Below are positions 38,887-47,335 of a DNA stretch of 64,000 bases, in pieces (positions within the stretch are counted from its first letter, which is position 1; every line of letters starts with the position of its first letter). The stretch is from Wenzhouxiangella sp. XN24 (lineage in GTDB: Bacteria; Pseudomonadota; Gammaproteobacteria; Steroidobacterales; XN24), in NCBI RefSeq assembly GCF_011064545.1, contig NZ_JAAMFG010000030.1:174401-238400 (forward strand), in the 5' to 3' direction. The translations under genes and the position numbers were made by a program. The notes below the pieces were generated by a model, which searched no databases, was not told where the DNA came from, and was given only the letters and a program-made list of their open reading frames with translations.

Positions 38887-39129
38887 ATGTCCTCCGATCC
38901 CCTCCTCGCCGCCCTCGACTTCGCCCTGGACTGCCCTCAGGCGCGGCACCTCTCCCGGGCCGACCGCTTGACCCTCGCGCTGTGGCGGCTGATCGAGGGC
39001 GCTGCGGATGAATTCGAGATGCCATTCTAGCGAGCGGCTGACGAGGTGGCGATGCTGTGTGAGCTCGCGAGGGAGATGATGGGAGACCCTGTGCGCGACT
39101 CCCATCGAGAGCGGATTCGCGGGCAGTAA
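38887..39129 (+). pseudogene. small ORF interrupted by an in-frame amber codon
   Basis: ATG 38887 opens MSSDPLLAALDFALDCPQAR, which reads to a TAG at 39028-39030 after 47 residues (...ADEFEMPF). The same frame then continues without a stop (RAADEVAMLCELAREMMGD...) to TAA at 39127-39129. Both halves have coding-like composition, so this is probably one 80-codon gene with a nonsense change, or two products by readthrough. No family recognised. Confidence 0.5.
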
Positions 39130-39259
39130 GGGTTTTCCGTGGGATGAATCTCCTGTGTGATCTAGGTCACAGCTCGCTACGTGCCACTGGGTTTTCCTTC
39201 ATAACGTTAAGGATTGCCCTGTATCGAAGGCACGTCGCGGTAGGGATAGGCGTAACCGA

Positions 39260-39922
39260 ATGTGCAACGCATGGAACCATTCAGCTAGCTGCACCTGCGG
39301 CTGGGGCGGCGACGGGCATCTCGGCCGACGAGGGCCAGGTCACTCGGTCACGGCGCAGCCCACGAGGTCGATCGCCCAATCCAGACCCAATAGCTGGATC
39401 TTCTCCTATGTGAATCCCCATGCGCGTTGCCCCGTCTGTGGCGCGCCGGTGTTCTACTACGTGTCGCCGGAAGGAGGCAGAGTGTTCTTCGATGAGCTCG
39501 GCCCGCCATGGCCGAAGCACGCTTGCACGGACAACCGCCGATCGAGTTCGCCGCGCTTCTCGTCGCAGGTCCGGCCGAATCATTGGGAATGGGATTGGCA
39601 GGTGGCTGGATGGTCACCGATGCTAGTAAATAACGTACTCGAGATCGCCGCCGACTTGATTCTGTTGTCGGGGACCTGGCAGGGGTCGTCCCTAGACATC
39701 TACATCCCGAATGCGATTATTCCGCGCGGCACTAAAGCCAAGGCACGTCTTTTCTATTCCATGTTTCAGATTAGAGAGCACCGCTCGGCAAAAGGGCGAT
39801 TCGACGTTTCTATATATCCTCGGCCTGGAGGTTCGAGGAACATCGTTGGATACCTATCCCAAATTGATGCCCGCAGGGACATGCGGAGCCAAGGTATCGG
39901 ATCAGGGCGCCGCCGTCGCTGA
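39260..39922 (+). CDS. hypothetical protein with cysteine motifs
   Basis: 220 residues. N-terminal MCNAWNHSASCTCGWGGDGH and the internal ARCPVCGAPVFYY...GRVFFDELGPPWPKHACTD carry Cys/His pairs that could bind zinc. The second motif recurs in uncharacterised proteins of integrative elements. The C-terminal part is basic (GSGRRRR). It converges on the coiled-coil NYN gene. No function assigned. Confidence 0.65.
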   Translation: MCNAWNHSASCTCGWGGDGHLGRRGPGHSVTAQPTRSIAQSRPNSWIFSYVNPHARCPVCGAPVFYYVSPEGGRVFFDELGPPWPKHACTDNRRSSSPRFSSQVRPNHWEWDWQVAGWSPMLVNNVLEIAADLILLSGTWQGSSLDIYIPNAIIPRGTKAKARLFYSMFQIREHRSAKGRFDVSIYPRPGGSRNIVGYLSQIDARRDMRSQGIGSGRRRR

Positions 39923-39959
39923 CCTACGATAAAGTGCGGCTTGGCGTGGCTATGAGGTG

Positions 39960-41732
39960 CTACCGTTCACGAAGCGCCAGCACCATGTCATGGAAGCTAC
40001 TAGAAGAAACGACGTCGGCGCCCGTTTCCATGGCGCGTGTCGCGAGGTCAAGATCACTCGTAATGACAATGTATCTAGTCTGCGACCGTCGCTGTTTGTG
40101 TTCCTCAAGCGCCTCCAGCATTGCGTTGTCCGCCCGATTTCGACCTTTCCCGCCCGAGTAAATCACTCTCATTGTGGGCGACAGGACTTCCGTTGACTGG
40201 TGAGGCCCATCGAAATACAAAAGCACTTCTGCCCGAGTAGAGGCGAAATACCGCCGCACGATCTCGGTCAGTTTTTCCCTGGCTTCTCCGGCTCTCTCTC
40301 CATCTACGACATTGCCTATCAAATCGCCGACCTTACGGATCAAATTATGTCCGTCAACGAGAATCAACCAGGGGCATTTGGTCTTCTCTAGCCTGTAAAG
40401 GAGCGTTTTCTTGACCGGTTGGTCTAGACCCTTATCGGACGGTGGCACGCCATATGCATCGATCAGGGTGTCGACTTTCCTATTGAGTGCCCTTAGAACC
40501 GATGCCTTATCACCCGATGACAGTAGCTGCAGATGGCCCGCCTGCTCAATGAATGAGCGAACCGGGCTCAACGCATCCAGTGATACTGCACCATTTATTC
40601 TGAGAGATAGCTCTCGCACCAGGGGGTTTGCGTTCCGAGAGTTCCACCCAATCAAGTCCTGTAGCTTTTCCGTCTCATCACGCAATTGAGCGATCGTCGG
40701 ACCAAGTTGTGGCAACGGCCTTAATGCGGTGGCTTGTGCGTGCTCTAGCTCCTGGATCAAATCGAGCCGCTGCGCGATCTGGTCTCGTATCTCCTCAACG
40801 TTCCCATAATTGCGATCGTCGCTTTTCTGGCGCGCCAAGAGATCCCTTGCAAATCCGACCAAATCTCGCGCTTGTGTCTCATGCTTTGCGGTCTCAATTT
40901 CACGAGCGTGCGACAGCCATTCTCTGGTTTCACTGGCTAGCGCCTCGGCAATAGCCAGGTTCTTCTCTTTTTCTAACTTCGCCTCCATAGCCTCGAGACG
41001 CTGAGTTAACTCGTCCTTTTCAGCATCCAGCTGCTTGCTTCTTTCTCTAACCGCCTCCGCTGTCTGCCGGTGGTGGATAGTGTCCGCCTCTTGCTTATCT
41101 ATCCGTCCCTGGAGCTTCTCGACCAGTTTCTGAAGCTTGCGCTTCTGAGCTTCGAGGGTCTTTACTTCAGCGATCATCTTCTGATGCTGTCTTGATGGGC
41201 CTTCCTCGTCGGACTGTTTAGTCGGCCCCACGGGCTTGCTTATTGCAACCTCGGGTTCTGGCCGCATCTGGAAGCCAGACCACATAACGGAGAGTTCCTT
41301 TGCAGCTAACTCCCTCAATTCCTCTGAGAACGGAGCGGCCAACCAATCATCGTTCGTGCTGTAAGCGAGCTCATGGATCGCCTCGCGCTCATCAAGCCAG
41401 CATGCAGCCAAGAACTGTCCCCGTCCGAACCAATTTCCCAGGAGGTCGAAATTCTGGCTGATGAATCCGGTCGACAAGATCGGCACACCGCGAACTTCCG
41501 GGGTGCGGGCCAACTTCAATATGAGTCTGATTGAATCATCGACCCCGTTGGAACTACGGATCAGGGACTGCAAGTTCCGTTTGAAGACTGGAAGGTTCTT
41601 AGGGATTGGGCGGTGTCCCTTTATACATTCGTATGGAACCACCCTCAGCAGAACATTCTGGTCGATTTGATCGACCAGATCACACAGCGCGCTTATGACG
41701 CCTTCCGGGGCAATTCTTGGGTCTGAATCCAT
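39960..41732 (-). CDS. coiled-coil protein with C-terminal NYN/PIN-like RNase domain
   Basis: 590 residues in three parts. The N-terminal about 170 residues are not recognised. Residues about 180-320 are a long heptad-rich coiled coil (QKRKLQKLVEKLQGRIDKQEAD; LTQRLEAMEAKLEKEKNLA). The last about 150 residues are an NYN (YacP-like) nuclease domain with the acidic sites LILVDGHNLI, VLLYFDGP, GRNRADNAMLEAL and YIVITSDLDLA. A stand-alone gene of this architecture in a defence island suggests an RNA-cleaving effector; that is inference. Start at ATG 41732, ribosome site unclear. Confidence 0.75.
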   Translation of the reverse strand: MDSDPRIAPEGVISALCDLVDQIDQNVLLRVVPYECIKGHRPIPKNLPVFKRNLQSLIRSSNGVDDSIRLILKLARTPEVRGVPILSTGFISQNFDLLGNWFGRGQFLAACWLDEREAIHELAYSTNDDWLAAPFSEELRELAAKELSVMWSGFQMRPEPEVAISKPVGPTKQSDEEGPSRQHQKMIAEVKTLEAQKRKLQKLVEKLQGRIDKQEADTIHHRQTAEAVRERSKQLDAEKDELTQRLEAMEAKLEKEKNLAIAEALASETREWLSHAREIETAKHETQARDLVGFARDLLARQKSDDRNYGNVEEIRDQIAQRLDLIQELEHAQATALRPLPQLGPTIAQLRDETEKLQDLIGWNSRNANPLVRELSLRINGAVSLDALSPVRSFIEQAGHLQLLSSGDKASVLRALNRKVDTLIDAYGVPPSDKGLDQPVKKTLLYRLEKTKCPWLILVDGHNLIRKVGDLIGNVVDGERAGEAREKLTEIVRRYFASTRAEVLLYFDGPHQSTEVLSPTMRVIYSGGKGRNRADNAMLEALEEHKQRRSQTRYIVITSDLDLATRAMETGADVVSSSSFHDMVLALRER

Positions 41733-41928
41733 GACAAGGTGCTAGTAGCTCAAGTGAAGAAGGCGGACTAGACGTAATCAGGCAAATTCTCTGATTTCCG
41801 TGGGAGCAATAACCGGAATCAACTGGGCTGACATCCGGAATATACGAAACTCTCCACCCGAATAGTCCTTGAGCGAAGCCGTTCTGTGAACTACGACAAG
41901 TTTGCGGTAATTCTGCAGACCCTGGTCT

Positions 41929-42444
41929 TCACCATTCGCACCCACAGGCCTTGCAGCACCGGTAACCCGGCCCATTACCGTCCTCATCGTGCATGATGAT
42001 GCACCCGCCCAGCTTGGCCCTTCCCATGGACGCCGCGAGCATGGCCGTATTCGTGGGATACCCTCGAATGATAGGGATGGTGTCCTCGCTGCCGCACTTC
42101 GGGCATGGTCCCTGGGACTTGAAGTCTTCCAGCGGGAAATCATCGGGGATCGGCTTGCCCGGATCGCCCACCAGGTAGGCCGCGTGCTTGCGGCACTCGG
42201 GACAATCCCCGACCCGATACAACCTCCGCGGCGTAAACCCCCGGACATCCTCGAGCTCCAGGATCTCAGAGCCATATAGAGGCGACGTACCTATCCAGGA
42301 GCACGAATGGCAGCGCCACTTGCCGTGGTCTCGTTCGAGCTCTCCTGCGAGCTCCGCCTCAAGTTCCTTCATGCCGGCGACTGCCTGGCGGACGACCTTG
42401 CGTGCGCGCCTACCCCTCAACCACGATCGAATCTTGGACATCAT
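41929..42444 (-). CDS. zinc-ribbon hypothetical protein
   Basis: About 171 residues from ATG 42444, chosen because GGGAGG lies 9 bases upstream; earlier ATGs lack such a site. Basic N-terminal helix (SKIRSWLRGRRARKVVRQAV), then CHSC/CPEC and CPKCGSED/CCKACGC pairs suggesting two zinc ribbons. An internal ASMGRAKLGGC segment is odd but uninformative. Function unknown. Confidence 0.65.
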   Translation of the reverse strand: MMSKIRSWLRGRRARKVVRQAVAGMKELEAELAGELERDHGKWRCHSCSWIGTSPLYGSEILELEDVRGFTPRRLYRVGDCPECRKHAAYLVGDPGKPIPDDFPLEDFKSQGPCPKCGSEDTIPIIRGYPTNTAMLAASMGRAKLGGCIIMHDEDGNGPGYRCCKACGCEW

Positions 42445-42524
42445 TCGGTTGGCCCTCCCTGACCAATCGAGGTTACCGGAGTATTGGCTCATGAGGTGAG
42501 CCCGCCTTCTACGTACACCCAATC

Positions 42525-42550
42525 AACCCGCCCCCGAGCGGGTTTTCTTT
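42525..42550 (+). promoter_or_regulatory. terminator-like hairpin in front of gene 42573
   Basis: AACCCGC (42525-42531) pairs with GCGGGTT (42538-42544) around a 6-base loop, followed by TTTTCTTTT and then TGCCCG. With no + strand gene just upstream, it looks like a leader attenuator rather than a terminator. A similar element precedes the paralogous gene at 43038. Confidence 0.55.
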
Positions 42551-42572
42551 TGCCCGCAACAAGGAGAACCCC

Positions 42573-42917
42573 ATGAAAATCTTCTCTTCCCTCGCCTCCC
42601 TGGACGCCATCCGGGGATCCCTGCTGAGTCCCGCCCTGAAGGGAATCGTCGTCCGCATGCTGGGGCACTTCGAGTACGACCCCCAGGAGGACGGCTATGT
42701 CGTGTTGATCGAGGAAGGCGATCTCTACCGTGACTTGGCGGATCTATGCCTCCCCTATCGATTGTGCGAGGTGCCCTTCGAGGCCGTGCACATGACCGAG
42801 GGTCATTACTGCGCCATCTACCTCGCCAACAACCAGTTCGCGATCACGTTCCTGATCCCCGATGCGGACTGGGTCCAGGGCGAGCTCAGGAAGCATCTGG
42901 AGAGCCTCGTGGACTGA
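42573..42917 (+). CDS. hypothetical protein, paralogue of the next gene
   Basis: 114 residues with AAGGAG before the ATG. It shares with the gene at 43038 the order DGYVVLIEEGDLYRDLADL, LPYRLCEVPFEA, HYCAIYLANNQFAITFLIPDADWVQGELR. No known domain. The pair looks like a tandem duplication. Confidence 0.75.
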   Translation: MKIFSSLASLDAIRGSLLSPALKGIVVRMLGHFEYDPQEDGYVVLIEEGDLYRDLADLCLPYRLCEVPFEAVHMTEGHYCAIYLANNQFAITFLIPDADWVQGELRKHLESLVD

Positions 42918-42993
42918 ATCATCTGCGGGATTTTCGCCATCTTATATGAAGGGCCTTCACGCCCACAGACGCCAGCGATCGAGCTGGATACAT

Positions 42994-43018
42994 GCCGACC
43001 CAAGCGTCGGTTTTTTTA
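42994..43018 (+). promoter_or_regulatory. terminator-like hairpin in front of gene 43038
   Basis: CCGAC (42995-42999) pairs with GTCGG (43006-43010), then T7 and ATGCCCGGAGG. The same plan (hairpin, T-run, TGCCCG, ribosome site) precedes the paralogue at 42573, so it is probably a conserved leader element. It may equally terminate the preceding gene. Confidence 0.55.
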
Positions 43019-43037
43019 TGCCCGGAGGAAAAGCAAT

Positions 43038-43394
43038 GTGATCATCTTCAAATCCCAAGCAGACCTCGGGCAGTTGCCTCAGGGTCACCCCGCCTATCCC
43101 GTCATCAAGGAGCTCATCGCGCTGCTGATCGATGACTTCCCCGTTCAGCCCTATAACGCCGACGACTACGGCTACCTCGTACTGGTGGAGCCCGGGGACA
43201 CCGACCGCGAGCTGCTGGAGCTCGACATGCCGTGGACGCTCAGCGAAATTCCCTGGGAAGGCGCCTCGCTACGCCAGGGCTACATCTACGCCGTCTATCT
43301 AGGCACCGACGACTACGGCATGGGGTTCGTGATCCCGGATGCGCCGTGGGTCAACGGCGAGCTCAGGACGGTCCTCGAAGAAATACTCGATTAG
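43038..43394 (+). CDS. hypothetical protein, paralogue of gene 42573
   Basis: 118 residues from a GTG start with CGGAGGA upstream. YGYLVLVEPGDTDRELLEL, MPWTLSEIPWEG and YAVYLGTDDYGMGFVIPDAPWVNGELR match the preceding protein segment by segment. It is followed after 9 bp by the gene at 43404. Such small proteins occur in the accessory region of integrative elements; function unknown. Confidence 0.75.
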   Translation: MIIFKSQADLGQLPQGHPAYPVIKELIALLIDDFPVQPYNADDYGYLVLVEPGDTDRELLELDMPWTLSEIPWEGASLRQGYIYAVYLGTDDYGMGFVIPDAPWVNGELRTVLEEILD

Positions 43395-43403
43395 GAGAAC
43401 ATC

Positions 43404-43970
43404 ATGGCTAAATCAAAAGATCCGCTTGAAGGCATCGTGAAAGTCGCCCATTCGGCCACGTGCCAGTCGCTGTCGGGCAAGTCCAATATCACCTACCAGA
43501 TCGGCGTGCATCCCGAGGGCGCCATGTACCTGCGTATCTACGGGAACACCGGGGGCGGTTTCTTCAGCCCGGAGTGGGTCGCACTGGCAGAGGTGCAGCA
43601 ATTCATCGCCGCGGCACCGAAGGACAAGCCGCTGTCGTCGTGGTCGCTGCACCAATTGTTCCGGGGCAAATCGGTCAACACGCCGGCGTTCCTCATGGCC
43701 GCGCTGGTGCATGAAAAGTGGTTGCGCATATTGAAAGGTAAGAAGCGCGGACTGGAGGTCCTGGATGAAGCACCGTTTATGGCGAAGCTGGAGACGCTCA
43801 CTGCTGGAAAGACATCGGCCACGAAACCCGCAGCAAAACCCGCAGCTGCGAAACCGCAGAAGCCGTCGACGGCATCAGCAAAACCGCAGAAGCCGGCACC
43901 GGCATCAGCCAAGAAAACGCCCGTGAAGAAGCCCACCGCCAATAAGCCAACGAAGCGTGCAGCGGTGTAA
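43404..43970 (+). CDS. hypothetical protein with Lys/Ala/Pro-rich tail
   Basis: 188 residues. The first about 125 form a compact domain (IVKVAHSATCQSLSGKSNITYQIG; YLRIYGNTGGGFFSPEWVALAE). The last about 55 are a histone H1-like tail of AKPQKP and KPAAKP repeats that should bind nucleic acid. Well-placed GGAG start site. Known only as a conserved hypothetical of integrative elements. Confidence 0.75.
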   Translation: MAKSKDPLEGIVKVAHSATCQSLSGKSNITYQIGVHPEGAMYLRIYGNTGGGFFSPEWVALAEVQQFIAAAPKDKPLSSWSLHQLFRGKSVNTPAFLMAALVHEKWLRILKGKKRGLEVLDEAPFMAKLETLTAGKTSATKPAAKPAAAKPQKPSTASAKPQKPAPASAKKTPVKKPTANKPTKRAAV

Positions 43971-44114
43971 GTGGTACACCCAGTCCCTTGGTTTCCACTC
44001 GTAACTCACAGAAAAACAACAAGAAAAAATCTCAGGTGTAGGGCCGTCCGACCTTATACCGACCTTCCTCTTTTCCGTTTCTCTTCAAGCACTTAACCGA
44101 AAACGAGGCAATAC

Positions 44115-44282
44115 ATGCTGTTTCTCTCTCTTGCCGGCATCACGGCTGTGTGCCTGGTGTTCGCCGAGTTGCGCCTGCTCGCCGTCGTCGGGCTGGCCGC
44201 GCTCTTGTTCCTTAACCCCCTGCTGACTCTAGCGCTGTTCGTGGCAGCGGCGGTGGCGGCGTTCTTTCTCATTCACCCCTAA
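44115..44282 (+). CDS. small membrane protein
   Basis: 55 residues, almost entirely hydrophobic: two predicted helices (LFLSLAGITAVCLVFA; LLAVVGLAALLFLNPLLTLALF and on) and a short tail. GAGG lies before the ATG. Too short for family recognition; the spacing to the next gene (12 bp) suggests co-transcription. Confidence 0.6.
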   Translation: MLFLSLAGITAVCLVFAELRLLAVVGLAALLFLNPLLTLALFVAAAVAAFFLIHP

Positions 44283-44294
44283 AGGAAATCAACC

Positions 44295-44450
44295 ATGGAT
44301 TACGAAGACTACATTTCCGAAGCGCTCGACCTGGTCTTGGCCTGGGACCTGCCAGAAGACACGCTAGCCCAAGCCGTGAACGAGCAAGCCAAGCTCATGG
44401 CCGGCATGTATCCCGATGACCGCGGCGTGTTCATCGCCCAGGAAATCTGA
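44295..44450 (+). CDS. small acidic hypothetical protein
   Basis: 51 residues (MDYEDYISEALDLVLAWDLP...FIAQEI), acidic and probably helical, with AAAGGA upstream of the ATG. It sits between the membrane microprotein and the antirestriction gene. Similar small proteins are found in conjugative elements, but no role is known. Confidence 0.6.
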   Translation: MDYEDYISEALDLVLAWDLPEDTLAQAVNEQAKLMAGMYPDDRGVFIAQEI

Positions 44451-44625
44451 CGGCATACCGTTCCGCCTTCCAGTCCTCCCCTCCTCTCTCCCCCGAAGCA
44501 CACCACCGTATGTATCTGCCCATCAGCAGAGGGACGCGCTTGTCCGCAGCAAATGCATAGGCCGATTCACGTCAGCCGGGGAGAGGAGCGGGAGGCATAG
44601 GTCCGCCCAACTTTGGAGAAATCAA

Positions 44626-45039
44626 ATGGAAAATATCGTTACGCGAGAACTCGTTCCTGAAGCCCGGCGATCAGATCATGTCGGCGAGCTCTTCGGCGTA
44701 CACTTCCCGATGCAGCTCGAGCCGTTCATCTACACCATTGCCGGCCAGATGGCGCCGGAATACAAAGGCGGCTATTGGCAGTTCTATAGCCTCGGCAATG
44801 GCGGGTTCTACATGGCACCGGAGACGGAAAAGTCATTCGCGGTGTCATGCGAGAACTACTATCGGGGCACGCTCTCGGCGGACGCCCTGGGGATCGTCGC
44901 CTGCCTGTACGCCTATAGCCATTTGTCGTTCAGCCGGAACGAGAAGATCGGCCGGATGTATGCCCGGCATTACCACCTGCTGCGGCAGTACATGTTCGAG
45001 CATCCCGAGGTGGCCGAGATCCTGGGGGCGATTGATTGA
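44626..45039 (+). CDS. ArdB/KlcA-family antirestriction protein
   Basis: 137 residues. The family core is plain: YKGGYWQFYSLGNGGFYMAP, LSADALGIVACLYAYSHLSFS, and a C-terminal RMYARHYHLLRQYMFEHPE. ArdB/KlcA proteins protect incoming DNA from type I restriction enzymes. Here it is carried on the same island as a type I system. GGAGA precedes the ATG. Confidence 0.88.
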   Translation: MENIVTRELVPEARRSDHVGELFGVHFPMQLEPFIYTIAGQMAPEYKGGYWQFYSLGNGGFYMAPETEKSFAVSCENYYRGTLSADALGIVACLYAYSHLSFSRNEKIGRMYARHYHLLRQYMFEHPEVAEILGAID

Positions 45040-45226
45040 GTGGCCTGGAAGGGACTGGGGACCGGGAGCCCGGAACTCTGGAAAGCTGGGGACCTGACTC
45101 CGCCCCGACCCCGCCAGGATTTCAGTTTTTCACATTTCGTCCCTGCAGCGGACCAGTGCCAACCCGCGCTTGAGGATGCTTACCCACAGCTTCTTTCGCT
45201 ATCGGCTATCCGATATTAGGTTGCCC

Positions 45227-45874
45227 CTAATCCATGGCAAGCACTTGCCCGATCAGCTTGGCAATGGTCTCCAGTTGATCACGTTGATCTGGAGTAATCT
45301 CACCTCGCACACGAATTTCTCCTCGCCGCCCCGCCCTCACGCAATGTTCAGACTCGGACAGCACAACAACCTCCTGGCCCAAGTCAGAAATTATGTTCAT
45401 ATCCGAGGACGCAGACAGCGACCGGATATGCAGCTGATCGTCACCGGCTAGGACGCGCTGCATAGAAACGGTTGTTACTTTTTCTAACGCTTCTTTGATC
45501 TGATGATCTTGAAGTCCTTCATTCTCCAACAGAGAAGCGAAACGGTCCCTGATCTCCTGCTCTACGGATTGCCGCATCTTCGACAATCCAGCCGCTGCCA
45601 AGAGGCGCTCGCGAACCGCCTCCTTGGCATAGCCCTCTTGACCGGAACATTTTGCCAAAGCATCAGATATCAGGATTACGTTCTTCTTTCGAGGCTGTAC
45701 GCCTCCAGACTCGAGCTTGCTCAGATAGCCATGATTTAGGCCAGTGGCTTTGCCTAGCGCACGGAAGGTCAATCCGGCGACTTCGCGCTCCTTCTTAAGA
45801 ACATCGCCAAAAGTAGCCAAAATGCCTCCCGTGATGTCGTACAAAGTGTTGTCTTCTGGTTCATTGTGGTGCAC
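45227..45874 (-). CDS. XRE-family transcriptional regulator
   Basis: 215 residues. Helix-turn-helix in residues about 22-60 (VLKKEREVAGLTFRALGKATGLNHGYLSKLESGGVQP), then a helical region and a C-terminal part without a known ligand domain. Divergent from the gene at 45912 with a 37-bp spacer, so it probably regulates that gene and itself. Confidence 0.82.
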   Translation of the reverse strand: MHHNEPEDNTLYDITGGILATFGDVLKKEREVAGLTFRALGKATGLNHGYLSKLESGGVQPRKKNVILISDALAKCSGQEGYAKEAVRERLLAAAGLSKMRQSVEQEIRDRFASLLENEGLQDHQIKEALEKVTTVSMQRVLAGDDQLHIRSLSASSDMNIISDLGQEVVVLSESEHCVRAGRRGEIRVRGEITPDQRDQLETIAKLIGQVLAMD

Positions 45875-45911
45875 AGTGGTTCCAGGCTAGCTCATATTGG
45901 AGGGCGCCACA

Positions 45912-46838
45912 ATGCCTTTCTCCCCACATGATGACGTCGAAGAACTGATCGGCCGCCTGGAAGATGTTCTCGATACTCTATTCGAGTTACAAAAAGGAGG
46001 AGATGCCACAGTTGACGCACTGAGCGATCTCATCAAGAGCATCGTCGCGACCATTAGCCTCTCCGTCTCCCCCGAAAACCATCGAACCCAAGTCGAAAGA
46101 ATCTGGCTCCGAGTAGCTCAGGGGGCGTCCAATCCGTTGAACAAGGAGATCACTGAGGCCATTCTTTCATCTGGCCTCCACCCCGGCCCAACCGAAGACA
46201 CCGCGAAAAAGTTAATGGTGGCGTTCAGTCTGGGACATCCTATGGCGATCCGATGGATCGTCGATCGATACTCGCTCACAGACGAATTAATGGACGTGGT
46301 CGCAACCGTATTACCTGAGACAATCCGAAGAAAACCTACGGTCGCGCGTTGGATCCTACGTGTCGCCTCCGAAGCCCGCGGTTCCCAATTCGTCGCGAGC
46401 CTATTTTCAAAGAGAGTTACCGATTCGTTCGGTCGAGGCTGTAGCTCACAGCTGTTTTCAGAAATTCTTTCGCATCACCCAGGATGGCTCAACCTTCCTC
46501 CAGATGCTCGTATCGCTATTGAGGCGGCGGAGGAGAAAGCTCTGGTTCACGAGAACAAATGGAGAGGGCGAGATGCCGCCAAGGCTCGGCGCCATGATCG
46601 TATCCGTGCGCTGGTCGAACAGCTGCGTCCACTTAATGAGGTAGACCGATTAACTCGAATTGCCGAACTCGACTACCCTCACACCGGTTCCCTGCCGTCG
46701 GACTGGGCAGAAGTCGACGACGATTCGCTAGAGGCCTTGAGCCCCGCCTCACGAGCGCGACTTGCTGACCAGCTTGGCGGCGTCTCAAGACAGAGAGCCT
46801 GGCGCCAGCTGCGACGACGCATCCTTTCTATCCAATAG
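45912..46838 (+). CDS. hypothetical helical protein
   Basis: 308 residues from ATG 45912, which has GGAGG 8 bases upstream. Mostly alpha-helical (DDVEELIGRLEDVLDTLFELQ; HDRIRALVEQLRPLNEVDRLTRIAEL), Leu-rich, no recognised domain or signal. It shares a spacer with the XRE regulator and runs into the GrlR-like gene 11 bp later, so they likely form one unit. An effector role in a defence cassette is possible but unproven. Confidence 0.65.
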   Translation: MPFSPHDDVEELIGRLEDVLDTLFELQKGGDATVDALSDLIKSIVATISLSVSPENHRTQVERIWLRVAQGASNPLNKEITEAILSSGLHPGPTEDTAKKLMVAFSLGHPMAIRWIVDRYSLTDELMDVVATVLPETIRRKPTVARWILRVASEARGSQFVASLFSKRVTDSFGRGCSSQLFSEILSHHPGWLNLPPDARIAIEAAEEKALVHENKWRGRDAAKARRHDRIRALVEQLRPLNEVDRLTRIAELDYPHTGSLPSDWAEVDDDSLEALSPASRARLADQLGGVSRQRAWRQLRRRILSIQ

Positions 46839-46849
46839 AGAGACTCGGC

Positions 46850-47245
46850 ATGAACATCGCCTTGCCTCAAATGTGCGAAAGTTACTTGCCCATCGAAGGC
46901 CTCTGGATTGTCACTTTCATTCGAGGCAGCGGTGGCGGATCGATTACCGGCACTGCCGTCTTTCGAGATGAACTCGTCCTCGGAGGCGACAACGAGCGCT
47001 GTTACATCGGAGAGTATCGGACAACTGACGCGGCCATTGAGGGCAAGATCGATCTCCCGTTGCACACCCAGATCAAGGAGCCGTCGTGCTTTTTCGGCAA
47101 CGTACAGGAACCGGTGGTTTCCTTTTCGCTGAAAAGGGAGCGCGAGGGGATTTTTGGCTATATCGGAGACGCGGAGATTCAGAATGCGGTGGATGTTTGC
47201 CGCAGCTTCACGATTGCCTTACAACGCGCCTACCGCCTCGATTAA
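46850..47245 (+). CDS. GrlR-like small protein
   Basis: 131 residues. YLPIEGLWIVTFIRGSGGGSITGTAVFRDELVLGGDNERCYIGEY resembles the beta-rich start of GrlR, a small protein that binds and blocks the activator GrlA in enteropathogens. Here there is no type III secretion, so a regulatory or sensing role is only inferred. It follows the helical gene at 45912 by 11 bp. Confidence 0.6.
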   Translation: MNIALPQMCESYLPIEGLWIVTFIRGSGGGSITGTAVFRDELVLGGDNERCYIGEYRTTDAAIEGKIDLPLHTQIKEPSCFFGNVQEPVVSFSLKREREGIFGYIGDAEIQNAVDVCRSFTIALQRAYRLD

Positions 47246-47335
47246 GCTGGATCTGCAACCCGCGGCGTATTGCGGACACCGTCCGAAACGGCCCCAAACA
47301 TCTGCACCCGTGTTAATTCGGAGTGGCAGGAAAAC

